A stretch of 64,000 nucleotides of DNA, taken from contig CM035360.1 of assembly GCA_020137815.1 (NCBI GenBank), positions 5,001 to 69,000 on the forward strand, written 5' to 3'. The notes under the pieces were generated by a model. That model saw nothing but the letters and a program-made list of their open reading frames with translations, made no database searches and was not told the DNA's origin. Made by a program: the position numbers and the translations under genes. Of the stretch, positions 1 through 17,299 are shown in pieces. The stretch is from Hormiphora californensis. Lineage: Eukaryota > Ctenophora > Tentaculata > Cydippida > Pleurobrachiidae. Position 1 is the first letter of the stretch. Every line of letters starts with the position of its first letter.

Positions 1-1605
1 CATCCAGCTGGTTCATCTTGTCACGTGATGAGCCATTATCCAACAGGGAGGGGGGAGAGAGGAAAGGGGGAAGGGGGGGAGAAGGGAAAAAGAAGGGAGG
101 GACAAAGGAAAAAAAAAAAAAAAGGAGAGTGAGAGCTCGCCGGTCACACGGAGCCTGCGAGATTCATTTCGATGATAGGGAGAAAATACCCAATGTTAGG
201 GCTATGTGGAGAAAAAAGAACACAAGAACGTCGCCAACAATTGACGCGACGCACGCTACTTGGATGGAGAGAATAATTATTCTGGTGGTGGTTGGTCTGA
301 ATGAGGGTAATTAAGTCTAAAGTTGGGTAGGTTATTAATTAAGTTGGTTATAATATTTGTTGAGTTCTATACCTTGTTCTAAAACTGTTTGGACTCAGTT
401 TCCGGACCATAAACAAATCAAGGAAAGGGCTCTTGCTGGGGGGACGGAAGCGGAACCTAAACAATCATGGCACAGCTAGATAGGGGATCGGCCAAAAAGG
501 AGCCGTATGCAAGGCTAAGTCGGCCAAGTGGTGGGGAAATGGTTAGTGGTTAGTTCTGACTTGGGTGGATTATTGGATGGATGGATATAATTTGGATATA
601 GTTGATCAAGTTGGGATGATAAGGTCCCCAAACCAAAACCCCTAATTAGTCAATGGTTCAAAGTTTGCTCAAATACCTCTCTCATAGTGCTTCACACTAC
701 CCTGTGTTATTCAGATTCCAATAAGGGAAGTAATGCCCACATTATGGGGTTTCTAAAGGATATCATCATGGACCCGGCCCTGGTACCAACACACCACTGT
801 CTCAGATCTCTAGCACATCAATACCTCAATACTATTACATGTTCCCGTCACGCCCTGGCCAAAGAAGCTTCTAGACCATGGATGTACTCTATTTGTGGAG
901 ATGTGAGGTCTTGTCGGGAGTATCCTCTATGGGGCTGGTTGAGCGGAAGGGCAATGAAGCTATCAGATTTTTTGGTTTGGGGGGGCTGGAAATTTCAATT
1001 GTGTCAAAGAAAAAAAGACCCACAATACCCCCGGGTTCGAACAACAAGGCAGTTTGATGTCCGTACCTCCCTAAACAATGTTAGAACCGGTGCTGCTGAT
1101 GTTGTTACCAAATCACTACAAAGGAAGAGGGAGAACGCTAAGGAAGAAGGGGGGAAGGTCCTGTATCAAAGGAGTATTAGGATCCGCGTGAACTAGCCAT
1201 ATTCGAGGAAATGTGATGAGGCATAATGTGTAGCAATGAAGTGAAACATGAGGATGAACTAAATACAAACCTTCTACTACTTGACTGCATATGTTGTGTG
1301 GTAACAGTTCTCATGCAGAGTTGAACTGCTCCTTCATAAACACTTTAACTGCTCCTTCATAAAGATAACTGTTGTTAATGTTCTTAAAATCTAAAATGTT
1401 TTATTGTTGGGGCTACTTTCATAATAATTGGGTTGGAGTTTAATTCTGGGGCAAAGAGCACAGCTGTGATGGGTTTTAGTTTAGTTTCGGGACTGGGAGG
1501 GGTTGGTTTTGGATTTGGGGAGTTGGAAAGGGGTTGGTTAACCACCACTAACCACTAACCCCACCACCACTCTAACCATCCCTAACCTCTAACCACCTGT
1601 TTCAG
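1..1605. other. no gene recognised; upstream intron or intergenic sequence
   Basis: Low-complexity G/A-rich sequence at 40-130 is followed by unique sequence. The open frame at 687-1196 starts at GTG and has no recognisable motif, so I do not call it. TAACC-type repeats at about 1535-1600 form the pyrimidine-rich stretch that leads into the splice acceptor at 1601-1605. Confidence 0.5.
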
Positions 1606-2457
1606 GGCGAGGTAGAGGACCCCACACTAGGCACAATGGACACCCTCTCCTCCCTAGACTACAGGGGGTTCTACCACCCCGCAGACCACGAAGAAGATGA
1701 CTCACCTACTACAAACCATCACGAAGATGACTCCCCAATAGATAATACAGTGACACCCACCCTCCTCCCATCACCCATCACTATGGAGTCTCCCAAGGTG
1801 CAGAACACCGACCTCCTGGGCATTGAGAAGGATGGGACGGTGATACGGGGTGTCACCTTGGAGGACATATTCGCTGATATCCCACCGACTGATAACCTGG
1901 CTGATGTGACACCAACTGGTGATGATGAGGTGATACTCCGTCAAACACCTGACACTGACGCCCTGGACATGGCACTAGGTACACTGGATAGAACTCTCGA
2001 GGCGGAGATGGAAAAGTTGGCCCGGTGGAGTAGGGGTTCATTCCCTGATGATACTGTCGCCATGCCAACCACACTGAACCTGTCTGACAGCAAACACAGT
2101 ACTATGGAAACAGAGGATTCCACACTTCCACCCGGGGGAGGAGGTCACGTGATCAAGTCTGAACCAATAACTGCCCTGGATAGTTTGACACGTGTTAGCT
2201 TTGTGTCTGTGACTCCAACTAACGGCCAAACATCCCTTGAAGCTGTACTAGAAGGGGACAACAATAATAATGATGTGACCCACGTGTCCACCTTCTCCCT
2301 GAATACACTGGGAGATACTGGGGATGAAGAGGAAGTGTGGCCAAGAGATAGGATCAGGAGTGTCACAGTCAACCAGAATAACAGAGAGTGCAGTCTAAAA
2401 CTCTCCCTCGCCTCAAATACAGATCTTCAGACTACGATTTTGATTTTGAATATCTAA
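1606..2457 (+). CDS. 3'-terminal exon of an unrecognised acidic Ser/Thr/Asp-rich protein
   Basis: A good splice acceptor (pyrimidine tract then TTCAG at 1601-1605) opens a frame that runs from 1606 to the stop at 2455-2457. The in-frame ATG at 1636 could be internal, so this is best read as the last exon of a gene that begins left of the window. The roughly 284 residues are rich in D, E, S, T and P and look disordered. Recurrent DDSP, DTDALD and GDEEE stretches and a VIKSEP motif fit the psi-K-x-E SUMO consensus often found in transcription factors or coactivators. No catalytic or structural domain is visible. The end is uncertain: a frame shifted from 2424 onward reads SDYDFDFEYLTG followed by a stop. 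An AATAAA lies about 200 bases downstream. The family is not recognised, and a transcription-regulator role is only an inference from composition. Confidence 0.6.
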   Translation, partial: GEVEDPTLGTMDTLSSLDYRGFYHPADHEEDDSPTTNHHEDDSPIDNTVTPTLLPSPITMESPKVQNTDLLGIEKDGTVIRGVTLEDIFADIPPTDNLADVTPTGDDEVILRQTPDTDALDMALGTLDRTLEAEMEKLARWSRGSFPDDTVAMPTTLNLSDSKHSTMETEDSTLPPGGGGHVIKSEPITALDSLTRVSFVSVTPTNGQTSLEAVLEGDNNNNDVTHVSTFSLNTLGDTGDEEEVWPRDRIRSVTVNQNNRECSLKLSLASNTDLQTTILILNI

Positions 2458-2657
2458 CGGGTTAGAGGGATACCGGTTTGATAGAGGGGTTTAGGGTTAG
2501 TTTAATTAGGTTTAATAGGTTTAATAATGATGAGGGGGACAGTTCCCAGTGGTAGGAGCGCTTCCGGGAGGCGTAATTAAGAGGAAGAGAAAGGGAGAGA
2601 GAGATGTGTGTTGTGTAATGTCTATTGACCAGTCATACCTAATTTGAGAAGATGGGA

Positions 2658-2663
2658 AATAAA
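2658..2663 (+). promoter_or_regulatory. candidate polyadenylation signal AATAAA
   Basis: A canonical AATAAA lies about 200 bases after the stop of the exon ending at 2457, a plausible position for its 3' UTR end. A chance match cannot be excluded. Confidence 0.35.
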
Positions 2664-3779
2664 GAGCGCTGTTGGTGTCTTTGTCCAAATCACACGAAAA
2701 AGGGCTAGAAGGGGGTGGAGGTTTTGATTTGAGAGAGGGACGAACCCGCCCTATCAAATATTCTATAAAAGTGTAAATCGAGCGGAAACGGTGAGGGAAA
2801 AGGCGCAGGGAGAGGAGAGGAAGGGGCAAGGGGGTTTGTTGTTAATTAAATCCGCATGATTCTGTCTACAATGTGTTCAAATGGGATTGCTCCTCAACCC
2901 CCCCCCTCGTTCCGCCCTCCGTCTCCCGTTCGTTTTCGTCCGTCTGAGTCTCTTATATTTCTAACCCTACGATCTATTTCAATATGGACTCTCATCTATC
3001 TATAGCTCTATCTCTCTCTCTCTACCCTTATACAATTTCCTAACCCTTATGGTTGAGACATATTATTCTTCTAGGTGAGGTGGCTAGCCGGTACAATGGA
3101 CCTGCTCCCATCTCCTTGCTACCAGAACCGCTTGAATGATATCTGTGCTGATTGATTTAGAGCCATGTCTCATGGTGAGGACTCTAATGAGGTGTAAACT
3201 CCAGGACCAGTGGTGGGGAGATTGTGTTTGTGTGGAGATTAGCCTGTGGAGATGCCTTTCGAATCGGATTTGATTCTCTGGCGGCAGGGGAGGATGGGGG
3301 AGGGATCTTCCTCTCAACTTCACAGGGTAAGGGTAAAAGAGCAAGTATAAGAAGGGTGTCTAAAGGTTAAAGAGCTAAGTAAGAGCCAGCTTTATTTGTC
3401 ATTTCATGTACATGTGTCATGTGCGTTCTTGTTTGTCTTGTATTATCTCGTGGGACAGGTCAGTGTTGTGGTCGCTTGTAGCAAAAAACCCAAGAAAAAC
3501 GTCCCAATTCACTAAACAGAGATCACCTAAGGATAAAGCAGCAAAAGCAACGCTTGAGTAGCCTGTAGTGTGAGAAAATCATCATCAAGTATAATGACTT
3601 TATACATAATTTATTTTCCTTTAGGATCAGTAGTGTGGCAAGTGCAATTTCCTTAGCTCATAGGGTTGTTTTTATTTTATCATTACCCGATATTTCCCAA
3701 CGTTTTGGCACCTGCCAGCTACCTTTTATATTCGGGCCACTGACACTGTCATTTTCTCTAGGGTGTTCTTAATGGCTCA
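2664..3779. other. intergenic, nothing recognised
   Basis: No supported coding exon. Homopolymer C/G runs and short pyrimidine tracts are present. Confidence 0.4.
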
Positions 3780-3794
3780 GGCCAGAGGGCGATC

Positions 3795-4513
3795 TGAGTC
3801 TAGAAAGAGAGAGAGAAGCGAGAGCGAGAGAGATGCAGAGAAAGAAGAGACGAGAGAGAGAGAGAAGGAGAGAGAGAGCAGAGATCTCTATCGATTCTCT
3901 ATCTCTCTCTATTCACCTGAATAATTAGAGCTACATTGTACCACTACTTTACGCCAATGAAGCAGGTCTGCCAGCAGTTCAGTTGCCCCACAAAGTTTAA
4001 ATCAGCGCCTGTGGCCAAGGAGGCAAGGGAAAGAGAGGAGATTGACCGGAGAGAGAGGAGAGAGGGAGAACGCGGAGGGGATGAGATGAAGAGTCCGAGA
4101 CGGAGCAGCAGAGGGGCCGATGAGAAGAGTATGAGCGAGATTCGATGATGTGGAGATGAGAGAGAGCTGAAGAGAGAGAGAGACGAAGGAGAGAGAGAGG
4201 ATGGAGGATTTGATTGTAGACGATGAGAGAGAGGACGAGGGACCGATCGCCCTCTTTCTGAGCCTGAGAGACGCAACAGTTTGATAATGCAGCTGACATG
4301 AGATGAGATGACCGAGAGAGAGTCGACTCGTGAGGCGAGGCTTCTGAGAGCGACGACTGGACGATCTGGACGGAAGGGAAGTGCGAGACAAATAGAGAGA
4401 GGAGGAAGAAAGAAGGAGGCGATGGAGACCGGATGAGGAGAGAGAAGAGGGAGAAGAGAGATGACGGTACGAGAGAGGAGGGAGAGACGAGGAGAGAGAG
4501 AGAGAGAGGAGAG

Positions 4514-4552
<39 letters not shown>
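3795..4552. repeat. degenerate GA-rich low-complexity tract
   Basis: A long purine-rich region of imperfect (GA)n with scattered C, T and G interruptions, ending in a purer (GA)n at about 4495-4552. The open frames across it on both strands are simple consequences of the dinucleotide repeat. The irregular interruptions resemble the tract at 44.3-45.2 kb. Confidence 0.8.
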
Positions 4553-4554
<2 letters not shown>

Positions 4555-4559
4555 TGGGT

Positions 4560-5650
4560 CACGTGGTTTTCTAATTTTAAGGCACACACACACATACTTA
4601 TTCTGACACACATGTGTCTACACACACACACTTGTAAATCACGACTTGACTTGCTCACAGACCCTCTTTTTCACACAAATATTTCAAATGGTCTCACTTT
4701 TAATTTTATTAATTGGTTTTATATGCTTGATTGAAAAATTATCATGAAATGACTCCTTTTTATAATTTAGCGATCACTTTCTGACTAGACGGTGTCCCGA
4801 ATATGCGTGATGTGTCACAGCTGTTAATTGATGCAATCTCTGTCACATTAGAAAAGCATTTTGTTTTGCTTGTTTTGTGTTTTCATGTGTTGAGAGAGAA
4901 ACTGCTTCAGAAATTCCTTCCTTTCACGTCACTCGTCAGTCATTAGTTGTGTTCTGAGGAACATGTCTCTAGTTCACAGACTAGATCTATTCAGTTATGT
5001 ACTCAGCGAATTTAGTTACGAAAAAAAAAAATTGTAAAAAACCTGTTGAGATTTAAAATAAATCTAACCCCCACCCTCTCTCTCCCAATTTAGAGTTCAG
5101 AAAGCGGCCGTAGTTCCCTGGACTCGAGAGAAAAAGTTATGCATAGCACACCTAAGGACTCCTCAAAAACCCCCGGTAAAGTGAGAAACGGGCAACATTG
5201 AAACGATGGGTTCGGGGTGGAAGATGGGACAGCATGGCAAAAGTATACTGCTGATGGGGGGGGGTGGAACGTTAGCACGTTTCCTGGGGGGGGGGGGGAT
5301 CACAAATAGAGAATGTTATCATTGATCAAACATATATCTACAGTATTTGGCATGCTCTGCAGGCTTCAGAGTTTAGTAACCTCACCTTACCAAGATTCAA
5401 TCTCATTCCCCTTTCTTGGTAGGCCTCCTATTCCCATATTTCATGCTTTCTCCCAACACGTACCCCGACAACTCACTGACACACACGTACCCCGACAATT
5501 TCTCCCAAACCCCAACCCCCGCCACATGCACTTTCCACTGCCACCTCCAAACTACAGTTCCCTTTTTAGAGTATTTTTAATTTGAGTTATGAAATGACTG
5601 AGTGGGTCCGTTTTCTGTATCACGTGAAATCACCGGGGTTTCCCGGGTTG
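4560..5650. other. intergenic, nothing recognised
   Basis: A short (CA)n at 4580-4632 is followed by AT-rich unique sequence with poly-A, poly-G and C-rich stretches. No supported exon. Confidence 0.4.
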
Positions 5651-5759
5651 GGTAGAAACGGAACACAGAGCGCTGTGGGGAGGTGTGTGTGGGGGAGATG
5701 TGTGTGGTGTAGGTTGGTACCACACTGTTGTTTTGTTGTTTCTTGATTGTTGTTTTTTT

Positions 5760-7090
5760 TTCTAAGGGTTACAACAGGAAAGGACCGAAATTGGGTTTTC
5801 GGTTGGGTTTTCGGTTGGGGGAAATTCGGTTTTTTTTTGGGCGGCGGTTCGGTTCGGTTCGGTAGGAAATTTTGCGAACCCCCAAATTTTTTTGGCAAAA
5901 AATCCCCAAAAACGGGCTTTTTAGCAAAATTTTTTAAATTTATTTCACAAAAATTGTATGGTTTTCAAGTCAATTTCGCCGTTTTAACCTTTTTCGAATG
6001 GGGGTGCTTTGGAAATGATTCGCAGTTAGCAGGTTCTTAAAAGATTTGATCCCTGATTTCCCCGTAAATCGGCCCCTCATGAGAGGGTCAACAAATTCAA
6101 AATTTTTTTTTTTAAAAAATTTCGGAGAGACCGATAAAAGGTTTTAAAGAATCATTCTCTAAAAATTTTGTAAAAAAGTTTGGAAAATTTTTTCAAAGCA
6201 ATTTTATGGAAAATTTTCTATGTCAATTTTTGCGTACAAATCTGTTTCGAATCGGTATTGTAAGCGGGAGTGATTTGCTATTAGGGGGGGCCGGAGGGTT
6301 TATGTGATCGTGACCCCCCATCAAAATCAATTAGGAATTTTGGGGAAACGATTCTTTTTAATAATTGCTAATTAGGAGAGCACGCCGCATAGCTCATCGA
6401 TTCGCAACACGATTGTACGGCAAAATTGACATAGTTTTTTTTTTCCGAAATTGACTTTGAAATTTTTTACAAAGTTTTTTTCACAAAATTAATTTTCTTA
6501 AAATTCATGGGAGAGACAAGGTTTTGAAAATCTTACGAAATTTGTAAATTTTTTTTTTGAAAAAATATTTAAAGTAAATTATGGATACGAATGGGTTTTT
6601 TAATCGAAAATGTAAACGGGAGTGATGTTGGTAATAGGGGTCCGAGGGGATTGTGCTGATACGTGATCCCCCATCAAATCTAAATTAGGAAAATTTAGAG
6701 AGACACGATTCATGGTTCGTTTAATCCTGCTAATTAGCAATACCATTCCCGTATAGCATTGCCGATTCGAAACACGATTCGTACGCAAAAATTGACATAG
6801 AAAATTTACGATAAAATTGACTTTGAAATTTTTTTCACAAAATTGACTTTGAAATTTTTTCAAACATTTTTTAACAAAATTTCAGAGAATGATTCTCAAT
6901 ACCTTGATCGGTGCTCTCCATAACTTTTTAGAGAAACATTTATACAGAAAAAGTTTTGTATGGTTCGGTTCGGTTCGGTTACCGAAATTCGGTTCGGTTC
7001 GGTTCGGTTCGGTTCGGTTCGGTTCGGTTCGGTTCGGTAAAAAAGTTTTTCAAATTCGGTTCGGTTCGGTTCGGTGGAAAAAAACCCGGT
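5760..7090. repeat. AT-rich degenerate tandem repeat bounded by TTCGG pentamer arrays
   Basis: Runs of (GGTTC)n appear at about 5840-5865 and more strongly at 6963-7075. Between them are about three diverged copies of a roughly 300-370 bp unit that alternates long A/T runs with a recurring block (near 5996, 6245 and 6605) of the type CGAAT..GGGAGTGAT..TTAG. The block reading GATTCGxAACACGATT recurs near 6400 and 6765. There are no TIRs that I can define. It may be a decayed satellite or repeat-rich transposon; no coding capacity is seen. Confidence 0.55.
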
Positions 7091-7103
7091 TCGGTCGTTT
7101 CCT

Positions 7104-7455
7104 GGTTACTAAGTTACTAGTTGGTAGCTAAGAAACTAGTTGGTTGCTAAGGGGTTGCTAAGTTACTAGTTGGTTGCTGAGTTACTTATTTGTTGCTAAG
7201 TAACTGATTGGTTGCTAAGTATCTGATTGGTTGCTAAGTTACTAGTTGGTTGCTAAGTTACTAGTTGGTTGCTAAGTTACTAGTTGGTTGCTAAGTTACT
7301 AGTTGGTTACTAAGTTACTAGTTGGTTGCTTAGTTACTAGTTGGTTGCTAAGTTACTAGTTGGTTACTAGGTTACTAGTTGGTTGCTTAGTTACTAGTTG
7401 GTTGCTAAGTAACTAGTTGGTTGCTATGCTACTAATTGGTTGCTAAGTAACACAA
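7104..7455 (+). repeat. 19-bp minisatellite
   Basis: About 18 tandem copies of GTTACTAGTTGGTTGCTAA with single-base variants (for example GTTACTAAG for GTTGCTAAG). It directly follows the TTCGG array and ends about 130 bp before the candidate first exon of the Smad-like gene. Confidence 0.9.
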
Positions 7456-7587
7456 TCTACTAGATATGAGTATGTCGCGACTTTCCACATCCTTCAGAGT
7501 TGTACCAGGTTAGTACAGTGTTTTAGTACAGTGTGACTTTGTTGAAGTGTGACTCACTCACAATCTTGAACCAGCTCACTTGAATCC

Positions 7588-13796
<6,209 letters not shown>

Positions 13797-14335
13797 GAGG
13801 GCGACTTTTTAGTGTTAAATTTGAGAAGTGTGTGTATTATGTTGTGGTCAAGTGTTCTGATTCGGCCCAACACTGTGCACTGCACAGTGTGCAGTATGCG
13901 ATGATGTTGTTATTGGTAAGAAGAGGGAGCTGTCAGAGCATTTGCCTGACAGAGACCGGCAAGAGAGTTGGAGAGGGTAAACAAGAGAACAGAGGATTTA
14001 TATGGGACATTTACCATCACTTGTTTGTCTTGTATGTCTGGGACGGTTTCTAAAAGATCTGATGTTTTCAAGTTCCTATATTCAGAAAGAACAGCTTGTC
14101 AGAAAATTAAAGTTATTAAATCAGGTTTATTTTGGTTCCGAAATATAATTTAAAACCCTTTTTGAGATCGTTATACATAATGTATATTCATGAAGCAAGA
14201 AAAAGAAATTTAAATTGTTTATTAAAACCCCCCGTTGTTTGAGAAATCTGTTGTTTTTACTGATTTGTGTAACACTTCTATTTTCACATTTTGGAAAAAA
14301 GAACCCTCTTGTATTATTTTTGTAAAGTCAGTATG

Positions 14336-14403
14336 AATTGCAAATGACTTCGGGAGATGCCAATAAAACAGTTATTGGCATCTCCCTAATTCATTTGCAA
14401 TTG
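14336..14403. repeat. 68-nt hairpin inside the duplicated segment
   Basis: AATTGCAAATGA pairs with TCATTTGCAATT, and GGGAGATGCCAATAA pairs with TTATTGGCATCTCCC around a loop of about 5 nt, giving a stem of about 27 bp with a small internal bulge. Copy 2 (19133-19199) is the same apart from about one base at the loop. This could be a tiny MITE or a small-RNA precursor; no expression evidence is possible here. Confidence 0.7.
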
Positions 14404-14568
14404 TTATTAACAGATACAGTCGGACCCCGATATACCGGGATCGGGATGCTCGGGGGAAATGCCGAAATTGTTTTGCCCGGTACAATTACATCGGGGTGCC
14501 CGCTATATCGGAGTCAAATATCTAACTATATCTAATGCAAATTTGCACGGAAATGTGACACCCTATCG

Positions 14569-14652
14569 TCAATGTGACGATGTGATCCGTCAATGTGACG
14601 ACGTGATCCGTCAACGTGACGACATGATCCGTCAGTGTGACGACGTGATTCG
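14569..14652. repeat. 21-bp tandem repeat, 4 copies
   Basis: Units of the form CGTCAATGTGACGAYGTGATC. Each contains the inverted pair CGTCA..TGACG. It lies inside the long pogo-like element. Confidence 0.85.
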
Positions 14653-14769
14653 TAGGTATCACGTATCACACGTGTTGAGAACTGCTTGCGACTTGAGGGG
14701 TCACATCACATGTATAAAAGGGAGAGAAAGAGAGAAAAAGAGAGGGATCACATCACATAGCATATAGCA

Positions 14770-15260
14770 GACAGGCGGGTACCGGACAAAAACTCGAATG
14801 GACGATAACTCGAACTCGAACTCGAAAATTTCGGACTATAACTCACATTTTGAAAATCTCGAATCTAGGTGAGTTATAGTCCGGATCTGGTGACTTTTTG
14901 TCCGCCCCACTATTTAGGGTGAGTTAGAGTCCAAAAGGAAATTAACTCACCTCTCATGGGAACTCGAGATTGCGGCCGATAGGCCGGAAACGAGAGTTCA
15001 CTGGTTTATATTCCCTTGGTAGTGTTAGGGTTATTGTTTGGGTTCGAGGTTAGGGCTGTATTAGGGTTGGGTTGGGTTTTACGGTAAAAACCAGGTGAGT
15101 TTCAATTTCGACATTTTGTCCTAGCTGTCGACTTTTTGTCCTAGCAAAAAGTCGAAAATAAAGCGGACAGAAAGTCACCAAAAAATAAAAAGTCGACGCC
15201 AATTTTCGGACAATAACTCACTTTCGAGTTACAGTCCAGGTGAGTTACAGTCCTAGAGCC
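14770..15260. repeat. GAGTTATAGTCC repeat block, family shared with 59.8 kb
   Basis: Multiple direct and inverted GGTGAGTTAxAGTCC and ACTCGAACTCG motifs surround a block at 14961-15050 (AACTCGAGATTGCGGCCGAT onward to GTTCGAGGTTAGGG). That block recurs in the MITE at 59.77-59.97 kb, so it is a dispersed repeat nested in the pogo-like element. Confidence 0.55.
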
Positions 15261-15443
15261 AGACAGGCAGAGAGAAAAACAGACCCCTCGATTTGCGATC
15301 GGTACGATCGCCCCAGTTTTGCTAGTTATTCAAATCCTATATCGGTGGAAGTTTATCCCTCCGGTAAATTGGGGTCTGTCTGTATAATGATATATACATA
15401 CAGTGTATGTCCTAGGATCCTAAGTCCTTATACCTTATACATA

Positions 15444-15663
15444 AAGTCGGATTTTTTGAAACTGTCACCCCCCTGAAATAACAAATTTGTCATATCTCCG
15501 GTTCCTGATAAGATAGAGACTTGAAATTTGGAGGTTCGGAAGAACTTAGCAAGATCTTTATAACCTCCAAATTTCAAGTCTCTATCTCATCAGGAACTGG
15601 ACTTATGGTCATTTAAAGAAATTTGAAAACTCAGGGGGGTGACAGTTTCAAAAAATCCGACTT
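15444..15663. mobile_element. 220-bp foldback MITE with TA target duplication
   Basis: TIRs are AAGTCGGATTTTTTGAAACT and its complement ending CCGACTT, with inward complementarity (TGTCACCCCCC; CTTGAAATTTGGAGG) to a short loop near 15553. TA flanks it at 15442-15443 and 15664-15665. The paralogous segment at about 19416 reads TTATACATATAGG with a single TA, an exact empty site. Both arms carry the shared TATCTCCGGTTCCTGAT-type motif (15493-15509; inverse 15589-15601). The TA duplication suggests mobilisation by a Tc1/mariner-type transposase. Confidence 0.9.
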
Positions 15664-15817
15664 TATAGGATAAATAACGTAACACGCGCGAAATTGTGAC
15701 TTACGGTGCAAAGTAACGCGCGCAAGCAAGTCCACCGAATCGTCGTGCGCGCGATGCGATCCGGGCACAGCCGCGGCCGTTCCAAATTTTGGGCGCCGTT
15801 TTTTTGAAAAGCGCTGC

Positions 15818-15908
15818 CTTAAAGTCCATTTTTATTCAACTGTTCACCCTCCAACTCGTGCGCGTGCGATATTTTAATTTACGCTGCGCGCGCTACACGT
15901 TAACAGAG
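15818..15908. mobile_element. MITE fragment sharing an arm with the 33.5-kb hairpin
   Basis: The block from GTCCATTTTTATTCAACTG to GCGCTACACGTTAAC matches, in reverse orientation, most of the right arm of the hairpin at 33514-33660. Only one arm is recognisable here; GCGC-rich sequence continues to about 16000. Confidence 0.6.
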
Positions 15909-16029
15909 GCGGGGTATCGAGATTGGAATATTCAGCGTACCAAAAGCCCGCGCAAACACAAGCGCGCGCGGACCTCAAAGAGCCGCGCAGCTCCATTCAC
16001 TCCGCAAACAACCGATGTTTCAAATTTCT

Positions 16030-16440
16030 GACGGGAAGTTGTGGATCTGAGATCTCATCTCTCACTCCTTTTTTGCTTTTCTCTTCCGATTGTAATATTA
16101 CTTATTACGGGATCCCTTACTTCGCGGACTTTTTTGAGAAGTCAGATTCTACACATCACATCACAGTTTGTCACAGCTCAGTTTGAGCTGCACCGTTGTG
16201 CTTGTGAATCTCCCTTATTGTGAGAGCAATCTCTTCCCGTGCTCACGCCTCACTGGTTATAGGTATTACTTCTGCTACCAGCTTCAAGGAGGGTATACAG
16301 TTATGAAAGGGTACAGCGGAGTATTTGTGGTGAAGTGCAAGGAGACTGAGGGATATTGATCTGTAATCTTTCGAAGGAATCTTTTCCAAGGCGTGACTGC
16401 TGGCCGTAGTTTGTGAGACACTCAAAAGACGCCTAGCAAG
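16030..16440. other. no gene recognised
   Basis: Unique-looking sequence with short open frames on both strands and no motif or splice structure that I trust. Confidence 0.4.
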
Positions 16441-16985
16441 AGTAAAATTAAGAGTATCGAAAAGCCAGAGCTAGAGGATTTTACCGAGAAAGTTCTCCAT
16501 TTGCTTCGGAGAGGTGCTACCCTGTTCTTGACCGCCTGAGCAATGTAGATTGAAGGGTAAGAGAATGAAAGGAGGTTATTGGAGAGCAAAGAGGAGTTGA
16601 TTTCTGCACAAAAAGCCTTGGTAGAGTATCAGGATTGTCTTGTTAAGTTGCAGTGTCAGTTGCTCGACAAGACCTTTTCCTTTACTATAGTGTTTACAGC
16701 ATGAAGTTCCTCGAAAGGTTCAAGGGTGGTACTGAAGAACCAGTTAAGCTGTGCCTGTCTGGCCGAGAATATCGAGATATATCTGTCTTGCAAGAGTGGT
16801 TTAAAGAAGTGTGATAGGTACAAGATATGCGACATCCCCAGTCCGTTCACCCGAGGAGAGAAAGGAGATGATGAAGTTGGTGGCTGAACTAAAAGAGAAG
16901 AAGCATGCGGCACCAAGCAGGCCCTTTGGGATAAGAGTTTAGGAGGCAAGGTTAGGGAGGTGGAGGTGCGAGGGCGTGAACGTGT
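16440..16985 (+). pseudogene. decayed coiled-coil coding fragment, possibly LINE ORF1
   Basis: Read on the plus strand, a stop-interrupted frame gives KPELEDFTEKVLHLLRRG, then ERRLLESKEELISAQKAL and VEYQDCLVKLQCQLLDK. These are heptad-like, E/K/L-rich stretches typical of coiled coils such as those in LINE ORF1 proteins. Several in-frame stops and frame changes make it non-functional. The family assignment is tentative. Confidence 0.35.
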
Positions 16986-17299
16986 TACACTGTATTGTTT
17001 GTGTTAAGTTTGACAAATCTTCCACGAATATAAGTTTTACTAATTGCCACCCTCTCACTTGGCTTGTATTTCTCGGCAGCATATTATCATGATTATGCCC
17101 TGTAGCTGTAGTAAAGCGTTTTTGATGGCCATTGGCATGGATAGTATCAGATTCTCAACCTACCTCCAGTTAATCCTGGATCGTGATGACGACGGCCGAA
17201 TACAGATAGTTGACTAAGTACATAACAGTTCAAAGACATAAAAATCGTCAATTCAATACATACTGTATATCCGGACATTATTGATGTGAGTATTGATTT

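Larger units (their letters stand above)
14417..15382. mobile_element. pogo/Tigger-type TIR element, long form (966 bp)
   Basis: The left end is TA then CAGTCGGACCCCGATATACC. The right end reads CCGGTAAATTGGGGTCTGTC then TG and TA, an imperfect inverted repeat with TA duplications. CAGTxGxACC-type ends are characteristic of pogo-like Tc1/mariner elements. No transposase is visible, so it is non-autonomous. The interior holds a 21-bp tandem repeat (14569-14652) and a stretch with several GGTGAGTTATAGTCC-type inverted motifs. Confidence 0.6.
13962..15778. repeat. duplicated segment, copy 1 (with insertions)
   Basis: From AGAGAGTTGGAGAGGG at 13962 the sequence matches 18759 onward with few substitutions through the hairpin, the TIR element and the CCGGGCACAGC block. 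It begins about 165 bp past the stop of the Smad-like gene, perhaps in its 3' UTR. Compared with copy 2 it carries about 800 extra bases in the pogo-like element and an extra 220-bp MITE. Confidence 0.85.

Noticed and set aside
1029-1048. GGTTCGAAC T-loop-like word suggesting a tRNA
   Set aside because: No acceptor, D or anticodon stems can be built around it.
687-1196. 169-codon open frame on the plus strand
   Set aside because: It starts at GTG, has no recognisable motif or splice context, and its composition is not protein-like.
3944-4658. Several long Ser/Leu-rich open frames on the minus strand
   Set aside because: They are translations of the degenerate GA/CT tract.
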